Below, one piece after another: positions 14,547-19,616 of a stretch of 19,616 nucleotides of DNA. The notes beneath the pieces are model-generated. The model saw nothing but the letters and a program-made list of their open reading frames with translations, ran no database searches and was not told the DNA's origin. Source of the DNA: Cyanobacteria bacterium UBA4641 (GTDB taxonomy: Bacteria; Cyanobacteriota; Vampirovibrionia; Gastranaerophilales; Gastranaerophilaceae); NCBI GenBank assembly GCA_002405805.1, contig DHMN01000023.1, positions 54,463 through 74,078 on the forward strand, written 5' to 3'. The first letter of the stretch is position 1, and every line of letters begins with the position of its first letter. The position numbers were made by a program, and so were the translations under genes.

Positions 14547-14930
14547 CTACCAAACAACTTTTTCAATAAGTTCGATTTCATAACCGTCAGGGTCTTTTAC
14601 AAATGCGATTTTTGAACCCTTTCCATTCAAATCAAACGGTTCATATAAATATTTATATCCAAGAGAGTTCATTTTTTCATTAAATTTGTCAAAAGAATCA
14701 ACAGAAAATGCCAAATGACCAAAACCTGAACCTAATTCATAACCGTTTGCAGGAGTTTCGTCGTTTACAGTCAACTCTAGTTGAGTTGTTCCGTCTTCAT
14801 CATTCAAAAAATATAACCAACAATCTTCAAGTCTTTTTTTGTGGTCAAGTTTCATGTTCAAAAGTTCTGTATAAAATCTCAAACTTTCATCAACATTTTT
14901 CACTCTAATCATTGTATGTAGTAGTTTCAT
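14547..14930 (-). CDS. gloA: glyoxalase I family protein (lactoylglutathione lyase-like)
   Basis: A 127-residue protein of the vicinal-oxygen-chelate fold with two beta-alpha-beta-beta-beta halves. The four expected metal ligands are H5, E52, H72 and E120, and the C-terminal KDPDGYEIELIE block is very close to bacterial GloA. The family converts the hemithioacetal of methylglyoxal and glutathione (or another thiol) to a lactoyl thioester. The length is slightly below the 135 of E. coli GloA. The start has AAGGAG 7-8 bases upstream. It stands alone between repeat cluster 3 and a divergent small gene. The thiol used by this organism cannot be told from the sequence. Confidence 0.88.
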   Translation of the reverse strand: MKLLHTMIRVKNVDESLRFYTELLNMKLDHKKRLEDCWLYFLNDEDGTTQLELTVNDETPANGYELGSGFGHLAFSVDSFDKFNEKMNSLGYKYLYEPFDLNGKGSKIAFVKDPDGYEIELIEKVVW

Positions 14931-14974
14931 TTTGGCTCTCCTTTTTCTAAATTTCGATTTTATAATAACATGAA

Positions 14975-15040
14975 AAAATCTCCTTTAAATAGAGGATGGT
15001 ATCAAGTGGTTAAACGGTTAAAATATTATTAGGAGATTTT
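14975..15040. promoter_or_regulatory. inverted repeat in the gloA/small-gene divergent region
   Basis: AAAATCTCCT (14975-14984) and AGGAGATTTT (15031-15040) form a perfect 10-base inverted pair 46 bases apart, in the gap between gloA (minus) and the 78-residue gene (plus). It could be two operator half-sites or a loop in either leader. Confidence 0.3.
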
Positions 15041-15063
15041 GGTAGTAATTTTGGGAGGTTTAT

Positions 15064-15300
15064 ATGGATAGAAGGTTTCTAAACGATTTAGATATGTATA
15101 TGCCGGCTAATGAAGAAATGTCTGTATCTATTACCCAAAATTGGACAGAACAGGCACTTGAATGTTATTCAATAAACTGCAATTGCAAAAAATGCTCTTT
15201 GCGAAATGGACATTATTCTTTCATTTGCCAAATGCCAAAAGTTATCGACACACTAATTCAGACAGTGGGCTTGCCTGAAAGTGAATTAAAAACAGCCTAA
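15064..15300 (+). CDS. small cysteine-rich hypothetical protein, 78 residues
   Basis: I do not recognise the family. The start is firm: GGGAGG at 15053-15058, five bases before the ATG. The middle carries five cysteines, C34, C39, C41, C44 and C55, in the order ECYSINCNCKKCSL...FIC, a spacing that suggests zinc or another metal. The second half (MPKVIDTLIQTVGLPESEL) is likely helical. There is no signal peptide. A bidirectional terminator lies about 60 bases after the stop. It is divergent from gloA, so the two may share regulation. Confidence 0.75.
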   Translation: MDRRFLNDLDMYMPANEEMSVSITQNWTEQALECYSINCNCKKCSLRNGHYSFICQMPKVIDTLIQTVGLPESELKTA

Positions 15301-15357
15301 ATTTTAGAAATTTACAACCCTGAACCAACTTCTTACTTTTAAAAAAGTAAAAAAATT

Positions 15358-15388
15358 GCCATAAATTAATTTTTATGGCTTTTTATTT
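15358..15388. terminator. bidirectional terminator between convergent small genes
   Basis: GCCATAAA (15358-15365) and TTTATGGC (15372-15379) form a perfect 8-bp stem with a 6-base loop, followed by TTTTTATTTATT on the plus strand and, after AA, a T-run on the minus strand. A second perfect palindrome, TTACTTTT-AA-AAAAGTAA (15333-15350), lies just before it. It serves both the 15064-15300 gene and the minus-strand gene ending at 15412. Confidence 0.8.
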
Positions 15389-15411
15389 ATTATGTATGTG
15401 TCTGGTAGTCG

Positions 15412-15642
15412 TTAATCTTTGGCAAATTCATTTTCGTGGAAGTGTAGTAACCGTGCCAAATGCCACTGTTTTGCCTGAATTTCTTGAATACGGTCTTTTA
15501 TACCATCAAGTTCTTGTAAAAGTGTTTGTAGGTCTTTGTTGTGCCGAGCATACACCGTAGAAATAGGCATTTGCTCTTCTGTTGTATCTTCTGCCCAACT
15601 TGGCAGGAAACAACCTTTTTCAAACATTTCTCTTTCGTTCAT
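15412..15642 (-). CDS. small hypothetical protein with coiled-coil tail, 76 residues
   Basis: I do not recognise it. I start it at the ATG at 15642 (MNEREMFEKGCF), which has GGAG nine bases upstream, rather than at an in-frame TTG at 15657. The N-terminal third is acidic with FLPSWAED. Residues about 30-70 (NKDLQTLLQELDGIKDRIQEIQAKQWHLARLL) have leucine/isoleucine heptads and should form a coiled coil or helical hairpin. It lies 28 bases after the 68-residue gene at 15877 and is co-transcribed with it. It ends at a bidirectional terminator. Confidence 0.65.
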   Translation of the reverse strand: MNEREMFEKGCFLPSWAEDTTEEQMPISTVYARHNKDLQTLLQELDGIKDRIQEIQAKQWHLARLLHFHENEFAKD

Positions 15643-15670
15643 ATCACATATCTCCAAAATCTAACAGCTA

Positions 15671-15877
15671 TTATTGGTCAGTCAACAATGAATGGAAAAA
15701 GTCCACCAATTTGAAATTTCCATATTTGAATGCGTACGGTTTTTTCGCATATTCATTGTTAGTAATTTTGTTTAAGGTATTCATTTCTTCATCTGACAAA
15801 GCACCAAAATCGAAACTTGTCATTTCAGCATAATCTACCATCAAATCTTCAACATCCATAATCTTTTTATCTGCCAT
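15671..15877 (-). CDS. small acidic hypothetical protein, 68 residues
   Basis: I do not recognise the family. The start is well supported by AAGGAG seven bases before the ATG. The first half is strongly acidic (MDVEDLMVDYAEMTSFDFGALSDEEM); the second half is aromatic and basic (YAKKPYAFKYGNFKLVDFF). There is no membrane segment. It is the first gene of a two-gene unit with the coiled-coil protein downstream and is divergent from murA across a 204-base gap with two operator-like palindromes. Confidence 0.7.
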   Translation of the reverse strand: MADKKIMDVEDLMVDYAEMTSFDFGALSDEEMNTLNKITNNEYAKKPYAFKYGNFKLVDFFHSLLTDQ

Positions 15878-15958
15878 TTCTACACTCCTTAAAGTTTTTT
15901 CTGATTACAGATTTGTTATCGGATATGTCAGAGAAAATCTTTAGGAAAAGGAAAGGTT

Positions 15959-15977
15959 TTGTTACATATTTTAACAA
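15959..15977. promoter_or_regulatory. operator-like palindrome 1 upstream of murA
   Basis: TTGTTA and TAACAA flank CATATTT. It shares TTACATATT with the next palindrome at 15992-16004. Both lie just upstream of the murA -35 box, a typical place for an activator or dual operator. Confidence 0.4.
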
Positions 15978-15991
15978 ATCATCGACTTTCT

Positions 15992-16004
15992 TTACATATT
16001 GTAA
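15992..16004. promoter_or_regulatory. operator-like palindrome 2 upstream of murA
   Basis: A perfect 13-base palindrome TTACA-TAT-TGTAA, centred 33 bases from palindrome 1 (30 centre-to-centre, about three helical turns) and ending five bases before the murA -35 hexamer. The protein that binds it is unknown. Confidence 0.4.
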
Positions 16005-16008
16005 TCTC

Positions 16009-16037
16009 TTTACAACAAATATCCCTGCTTGTATTAT
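16009..16037 (+). promoter_or_regulatory. sigma-70-type promoter of murA
   Basis: TTTACA (16009-16014), 17 bases, TATTAT (16032-16037): five of six matches in each box with ideal spacing. The predicted start is near 16044, about 38 bases before the murA TTG. Confidence 0.7.
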
Positions 16038-16081
16038 TATATTAGTGAAGATATGACAAAAGATTTCTTTCGGAGGCAAAC

Positions 16082-17401
16082 TTGGTAGAAAGATTTTATA
16101 TAAAAGGTGGAACCCCATTAAAAGGCGAAGTCTCAATAGGAGGCGCTAAAAATTCAGTATTAAAATTAATGGCAGCAGCATTGCTTGCCAAAGGTGAATC
16201 AAAAATATACAATGTACCTGATTTGACAGACGTTGACATTATGCTTAGCGTTATTGAACAATTGGGCGCGAAAACTCATTATGACAAAAAGGAAAAATCA
16301 GTAACTATCGACGCTACTGATATCACAAGCATTACAGCGACTTATGAACTTGTTAGCAAAATGAGAGCATCCTTCATCGTGTTAGGTGCTTTGGTTTCAA
16401 GATGCAAAGAGGCTAAAGTTGCACTCCCTGGAGGTTGCGCTATCGGAGAAAGAAGAGTTGACTTCCACATTAGAGGACTTGAGGCTCTTGGTGCAAAAAT
16501 CAAAATCGAAAACGGATATGTTCATGCAAAAGCTCCAAAACTTGTTGGTGCTGAAGTTTGCTTAGACTTACCATCAGTTGGTGCAACAGAAAATATTATG
16601 TTGGCATCTGTTTTGGCAGAAGGTTCTTCAAGAATCCAAAACGCAGCACAAGAACCTGAAATTGTAGACTTGGCTAACTTCTTGAACACTATGGGCGCAG
16701 ATATCGTTGGTGCAGGTACTTCTGAAATCATCATCAACGGCGTAAAACAAGACGACCTTCATCCAATAGAATACACAACAATTCCTGATAGAATTGAGGC
16801 AGGAACTTACATGACTGCAATCATTGCAACAAAAGGTAAAGGTATTATCAAAAATATCTACCCTGCTCACTTGACATTCTTTACAGACAAATTATTGAAA
16901 ATGGGTGCAAATATCAAGCTTTTAGACCCGACTTCAATGGAAGTTAGTTGCAAAAACAGATTAAATTCAATCAATTTTGTAACTCAACCGTATCCGGGAT
17001 TTCCAACAGACTTGCAATCTATGGCAATGACACTTTTGACAACTGCAAACGGTGTTGGCATAATCACAGAAAGCTTGTACGAAAACAGATTTATGCAAGT
17101 ACCTGATTTGAACAGAATGGGTGCTGATATTCACCAAGATAGAAATCATGCAATCGTGAAAGGTGTAAAAAAACTTTCAGGTACAACATTAACAGCAAGC
17201 GACCTTAGAGCAGGTGCGTCTTTGGTTGTAGCAGCATTGATGGCTGAGGGTAATTCTGTTGTCGAAAAAATACATCATATAGATAGAGGATACGAAAATT
17301 TTGAATATAAGTTAGGATTGTTAGGAGGGAAAATCGAGCGCAGAGACGACGATGCCCATGTAAACCTAACGGAGGGTACACATAATGAGTCCTACTTATA
17401 A
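16082..17401 (+). CDS. murA: UDP-N-acetylglucosamine 1-carboxyvinyltransferase
   Basis: A 439-residue enzyme of the first committed step of peptidoglycan synthesis: it transfers enolpyruvate from PEP to UDP-GlcNAc in the cytosol. Key residues are K23-N24 in GGAKNSVLK, R95 and the catalytic C119 in LPGGCAIGERRVD. A cysteine there means the fosfomycin-sensitive form. The FPTDLQSM segment carries the general-base Asp. The C-terminus (HHIDRGYENFEYKLGLLGGKIERR) is typical. It begins with TTG, supported by a strong GGAGG five bases upstream; no in-frame ATG fits better. The 3' end overlaps the start of the next gene by 17 bases. Confidence 0.97.
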   Translation: MVERFYIKGGTPLKGEVSIGGAKNSVLKLMAAALLAKGESKIYNVPDLTDVDIMLSVIEQLGAKTHYDKKEKSVTIDATDITSITATYELVSKMRASFIVLGALVSRCKEAKVALPGGCAIGERRVDFHIRGLEALGAKIKIENGYVHAKAPKLVGAEVCLDLPSVGATENIMLASVLAEGSSRIQNAAQEPEIVDLANFLNTMGADIVGAGTSEIIINGVKQDDLHPIEYTTIPDRIEAGTYMTAIIATKGKGIIKNIYPAHLTFFTDKLLKMGANIKLLDPTSMEVSCKNRLNSINFVTQPYPGFPTDLQSMAMTLLTTANGVGIITESLYENRFMQVPDLNRMGADIHQDRNHAIVKGVKKLSGTTLTASDLRAGASLVVAALMAEGNSVVEKIHHIDRGYENFEYKLGLLGGKIERRDDDAHVNLTEGTHNESYL

Positions 17402-17723
17402 ACGTTGGTATGATCATGACCCGTTATTATTAGAAGTAATCGAACTCTTGAGAAATTATCAAACAGAACTAAGAGCTCAGGCTGAAATTTTCTTGCAAAA
17501 GATTGAAGAAAAAGTTTCAAAAGAAACTATCGACAAGTTTTATGCAATGGTTAAGCCTGTGAACGCAAATAACAGATGGTATGACAAAGACCCTGTGATT
17601 TCTAAAACAGTAGAAATCTTGAGAATTGTCCCACCTGAAGCGCAAAGACTATGTGCTCAAAATTTCATCAAAACATTGAAGGAAATGGGTATTGAGTACG
17701 AAAGTCAGAATGTAAAATTATAA
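17385..17723 (+). CDS. unknown 112-residue protein overlapping murA, with an internal duplication
   Basis: I do not recognise the family. The ATG lies inside the murA coding end, with GGAGGG eight bases upstream, so it is translated from the same message. The protein consists of two copies of a roughly 36-residue unit. Residues 7-23 read RWYDHDPLLLEVIELLR and 64-80 read RWYDKDPVISKTVEILR, each followed after several residues by A...F...I-like helix positions (33-40 and 91-98). The pattern suggests two helical repeats with exposed W-Y-D and D-P caps. A strong terminator follows, so murA and this gene form a closed two-gene operon. A role tied to MurA or the cell wall is inferred from position only. 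Confidence 0.8.
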   Translation: MSPTYKRWYDHDPLLLEVIELLRNYQTELRAQAEIFLQKIEEKVSKETIDKFYAMVKPVNANNRWYDKDPVISKTVEILRIVPPEAQRLCAQNFIKTLKEMGIEYESQNVKL

Positions 17724-17748
17724 GTAAAAATATAGGTTAGGTAGTAGG

Positions 17749-17781
17749 AAAAAACTCTGAAATTAAATTTCAGAGTTTTTT
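17749..17781 (+). terminator. terminator of the murA operon
   Basis: A perfect 15-bp stem (17749-17763 with 17767-17781) with a 3-base loop ends in TTTTTTAATTTT. It lies 25 bases after the stop of the 112-residue gene and has an A-run on its left side. Confidence 0.9.
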
Positions 17782-17852
17782 AATTTTGGGAACATTGTGA
17801 GTCAGAGGGCAAGAAGGCGAGATGTCAAGAAGGCTGGCTTAAAAATAGGTTG

Positions 17853-17925
17853 TCATTCTGAAAGCTTAGAAAAATTAGGCAAATGAAATGAGGCTAAATT
17901 TTTCTTGCTATTCAGAATCTCTAAC
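17853..17925. repeat. long-hairpin repeat, family B, copy 3 with altered inner arms
   Basis: The outer ends match copies 1 and 2 (TCATTCTGAAAGCTTAGAAAA and CTTGCTATTCAGAATCTC), but the inner part is different: AATTAGGC with GGCTAAATT instead of TTTGTGT with ACACATAA. Both inner arms changed so that they still pair, with the bulge kept at the same place. Confidence 0.8.
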
Positions 17926-17959
17926 TGTACACCCCTCAGCCTATGAGAGGACATAATAT

Positions 17960-18033
17960 CACCCTGAACAGCAGGAGCAGAGTGCGAAACAAAGTAGAGT
18001 CACGTTTTATGCGACTGCGTAGTTTCAGAATCT
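17960..18033. repeat. CACCCTGAA hairpin repeat, family C, copy 2
   Basis: It matches 11579-11655 over most of its length, with a few substitutions (GCGTGCG to GAGTGCG, CGAAGTGG to CAAAGTAG). The right end reads TTCAGAATCT rather than TTCAGGGTCT, so it looks like a join between this family and another hairpin end. Confidence 0.75.
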
Positions 18034-18137
18034 TTTCCATATTAATAATTCAACAAATATTACTATTGATAAATCTTGATTATTGAAAGGATTCCGAATT
18101 AAATTCGGAATGACATAGACTTATGTGTTTTATTTGT

Positions 18138-18226
18138 CACCCTGAACTTGTTTCAGGGTCTCTAATATAACAAATTTTGCATTTGACTAATATGTTAAAT
18201 TAGAGATTCCGAAATGGGTTCGGAAT
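18138..18226. repeat. three-hairpin (cloverleaf-like) palindromic structure
   Basis: CCCTGAA/TTCAGGG (18140-18158) and ATTCCGAA/TTCGGAAT (18206-18226) are each perfect hairpins with 5-base loops. Between them TCTCTAAT (18159-18166) pairs with ATTAGAGA (18199-18206). The three stems are adjacent. The right-hand part is 13 bases past the stop of the XRE gene and could act as its terminator. Confidence 0.7.
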
Positions 18227-18238
18227 GACACATCAATC

Positions 18239-18553
18239 CTATTTCACACTTATATAAAACTTATAAAGCAATCTCAAAATCTTCTCATCTGACTCAATAG
18301 CATGGACAAGCTCCTGTTTTATCTCATTTGCAGGCTTTAATGGCTGAAACATATATAATTCATAAACTTCCACCCCAAAAACTTGTGCAAGCTTTTGCAA
18401 CGTCTCAATTGATGGTGCGAACTTCCCTGTCTCAAAATAACTGATATTTGGCGTGCCGATTCCAACCTTTTCTGCAAGCTGTTCTTGCGTGTATTTGTGA
18501 GCCTTTCTTAGTTCTTTTATTTTCTTGCCAAGTAAAAGTTTAATGTTTTCCAT
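18239..18553 (-). CDS. XRE-family HTH transcriptional regulator
   Basis: A 104-residue regulator. I start it at the ATG at 18553, with AGAGG five bases upstream; an earlier frame extension (to 18607) adds a hydrophobic, non-family stretch. A Cro/C1-type helix-turn-helix covers about residues 6-60: KIKELRKAHKYTQEQLAEKVGIGTPNISYFETGKFAPSIETLQKLAQVF. The remaining 40 residues (YELYMFQPLKPANEIKQELVHAIESDEKILRLLYKFY) are likely helical and may dimerise or sense a signal. It is divergent from the pseudopilin-like gene, and the gap has a palindrome that is a good operator candidate. Downstream lies repeat cluster 4. Confidence 0.9.
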   Translation of the reverse strand: MENIKLLLGKKIKELRKAHKYTQEQLAEKVGIGTPNISYFETGKFAPSIETLQKLAQVFGVEVYELYMFQPLKPANEIKQELVHAIESDEKILRLLYKFYISVK

Positions 18554-18572
18554 ACTACCTCTGGAAATTATT

Positions 18573-18578
18573 ATTATA
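18573..18578 (-). promoter_or_regulatory. -10 box of the XRE gene
   Basis: A perfect TATAAT on the minus strand, 20 bases before the ATG, placing the start just upstream of the ribosome site. The -35 is not convincing at 17 bases. Confidence 0.45.
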
Positions 18579-18622
18579 AGAACCCAAACAAAATAAAATA
18601 CAATCACACATTATAAAACATC

Positions 18623-18672
18623 TTGACTTATACTATACAATAGTATAAATTTAATATTGTACTATATATAAT
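18623..18672 (+). promoter_or_regulatory. promoter and operator region between the XRE and pseudopilin-like genes
   Basis: A perfect inverted repeat, TTATACTA (18628-18635) and TAGTATAA (18641-18648) with a 5-base spacer, overlaps a plus-strand TTGACT (18623-18628) and a possible -10 TATAAA (18644-18649). A third TACTAT half-site follows at 18660-18665, then a TATAAT (18667-18672). The site suits autoregulation by the XRE protein and control of the pseudopilin-like gene. Confidence 0.5.
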
Positions 18673-18718
18673 CCAATTATTATACAGTTATATTAGATAA
18701 ATTACAGGAGCAGGAATA

Positions 18719-19453
18719 ATGAAAAATAATGGCGATACCTCTACAAAAACGTGTCAGACAAAGGAAAATCTAGGTTTCACACTTGCAGAAGTTCTTATCA
18801 CGCTAGGGATAATCGGAATTGTTGCAACAATGACTATTCCAAATTTGATAAATAATTACAAAGCAAAACGCTTACATTCACAATTTTTGAAATCTTATTC
18901 AACAATACAGCAAGTAATGAAAATGTTTGAATCAGAAGACATGTCAACAGACCCAAAAGATTATTCGAGCCAAACCGAGTATTCAAAAGCTTTTGCAAAA
19001 TTCCTACAAGCTCCGCTAGATTGTACTGGCAAAACCACTGCTCCTTGCTATGGACACTCGAGTTCAGGCATTAAAATGTATAAAACCCTAACCGGTCAAA
19101 CAAATTTGAACCTATTCACCAATGACCATGGTTCATTTGTATTGCAAGATGGCACAACTATTTTGATGGATTATCCTTATTGGATTGAAAATGGACAACG
19201 AATTAGTGGAATTACAATTGGTGTTGATTTGAACGGTTTTAAAAACAAACCTAATCGTGCAGGATATGATTTATTTGTTTTTCAATTTGTTGATGGCGAA
19301 TTGGTTACAGGAGGGGATTCAAAATCGTTATTTTCTGATATGGAAAGGTATTGCGATGTAAATTCTAACGACCAACGAAATGGTGCAGGTTGCGCACAAA
19401 AGGCAAAAGAAAACACAGATTATTTTAAGGCGTTAATAAAGCAGTTTAAATAA
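18719..19453 (+). CDS. pseudopilin-like protein with prepilin N-terminal motif
   Basis: A 244-residue protein. A short basic leader ends at G19, followed by FTLAEVLITLGIIGIVATMTIPNL: prepilin-peptidase cleavage G19/F20, Glu at position 5 of the mature chain (E24) and a single hydrophobic helix. This is a class III signal handled by a type IV pilus or type II secretion system. The globular part has four cysteines, C102, C110, C212 and C225, which may form two disulphides. Residues about 168-188 (GVDLNGFKNKPNRAGYDLFVF) match the D-x-N-G-x-K-x-P-N-x-x-G-x-D-x-F pattern common in pseudopilins of this lineage. The ribosome site AGGAG is 8 bases upstream. It stands alone, without assembly genes nearby. 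Confidence 0.85.
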   Translation: MKNNGDTSTKTCQTKENLGFTLAEVLITLGIIGIVATMTIPNLINNYKAKRLHSQFLKSYSTIQQVMKMFESEDMSTDPKDYSSQTEYSKAFAKFLQAPLDCTGKTTAPCYGHSSSGIKMYKTLTGQTNLNLFTNDHGSFVLQDGTTILMDYPYWIENGQRISGITIGVDLNGFKNKPNRAGYDLFVFQFVDGELVTGGDSKSLFSDMERYCDVNSNDQRNGAGCAQKAKENTDYFKALIKQFK

Positions 19454-19470
19454 GGAATTTAGACCTCATT

Positions 19471-19543
19471 GCAGGGGATTACTACGTCGCGTTGTAATGG
19501 TTATTATTTCATTTGTAAAACAAAGCTCCTCGTAATGACATGA
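19471..19543. repeat. half copy of the 153-bp inverted-repeat element
   Basis: It matches 11486-11558 nearly base for base, from GCAGGGGATTACTACGTCGC to the CTCGTAATGACATGA end. The left half of the element is missing; the sequence before it is the pseudopilin gene's 3' end. It begins 18 bases after the stop codon. Confidence 0.8.
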
Positions 19544-19560
19544 TTTTATATATATACTTG

Positions 19561-19616
19561 TCATTCTGAAAGCTTAGAAAATTTGTGTGAAGAATGAGCA
19601 CATAATTTTCTTGCTA
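19561..19616. repeat. long-hairpin repeat, family B, copy 4 (cut by window end)
   Basis: It starts TCATTCTGAAAGCTTAGAAA as in copies 1 and 2, with a loop that differs by two bases (GAAGAATGAGCAC), and runs to the window end at CTTGCTA. The outer right arm is outside the window. Confidence 0.8.

Larger units (their letters stand above)
17795..18238. repeat. intergenic hairpin-repeat cluster 4 (between convergent genes)
   Basis: It holds, in order, a purine tract (17807-17840), the family-B hairpin variant (17853-17925), a CTCAGCCTATGAGAGG stretch, family C copy 2 (17960-18033), a long hairpin from GAATCTTTTC to GAAAGGATTC (18028-18096), ATTCCGAAT-TAA-ATTCGGAAT (18091-18111), and a three-hairpin structure (18138-18226). 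No gene is supported. It lies between the murA operon and the 3' end of the XRE gene, which has no other visible terminator. Confidence 0.85.

Noticed and set aside
14985..15030. A tRNA-like stretch with a D-loop look (ATCAAGTGGTTAAACGG)
   Set aside because: There is no acceptor pairing, anticodon stem or TTC-type T-loop downstream; it cannot be folded as a tRNA.
18554..18607. N-terminal extension of the XRE protein as a membrane anchor
   Set aside because: The hydrophobic stretch lies before the well-placed ATG with AGAGG at 18558-18562, overlaps the -10 box and is not a family feature.

Overview
The window is AT-rich bacterial chromosome. Two traits suggest a gut member of the non-photosynthetic cyanobacterial sister lineage (Vampirovibrionia/Melainabacteria, Gastranaerophilales-like): a Ycf45-type AAA ATPase with an R3H tail, and a pseudopilin-type GFTLAEVLITLG protein. 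This placement is inferred from gene families; no rRNA gene is present.

Layout: positions 206-1825 (-) encode the Ycf45/R3H ATPase, and 2141-2461 (-) a small orphan protein. Positions 2592-10646 (-) hold, read right to left, a lipid-synthesis block: an unknown 87-residue protein, YceD/DUF177, ribosomal protein L32, PlsX, FabH, then (after a gap) FabD, FabG, ACP and FabF. Between FabH and FabD sit a HEPN/MNT toxin-antitoxin pair (hepT-mntA type) and a cluster of intergenic hairpin repeats. A ThiE-like protein (+) follows at 10748-11374, a GAF-GGDEF-HD-GYP cyclic-di-GMP protein (-) at 11927-13939, a glyoxalase (-) at 14547-14930, three small unknown genes at 15064-15877, MurA with an overlapping small partner gene (+) at 16082-17723, an XRE regulator (-) at 18239-18553 and a divergent pseudopilin-like gene (+) at 18719-19453.

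How they work together: PlsX makes acyl-phosphate for phospholipids. FabD, FabH, FabG, FabF and ACP start and run fatty-acid elongation. YceD-rpmF in front is the classical ribosome-to-lipid gene neighbourhood. The block does not look like one operon: a terminator follows fabH, and fabD, fabG and acpP each have a TATAAT-like box just upstream.

The most unusual structure is non-coding. Five gaps (6187-6565, 11375-11926, 14195-14545, 17795-18238, 19460-19616), and more weakly 1-205, are filled with short inverted-repeat modules in different orders and orientations, often bounded by purine-rich GGCAAGAAGGCGAGA-like tracts. All lie next to at least one gene 3' end, and none is in the divergent promoter regions. 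Several copies keep the same hairpin ends but have changed both inner arms in a matched way. The best protein-level leads are the HEPN/MNT pair inside the fab block, the internally duplicated partner of murA, and a ThiE-like protein that lacks the family's usual phosphate loop.
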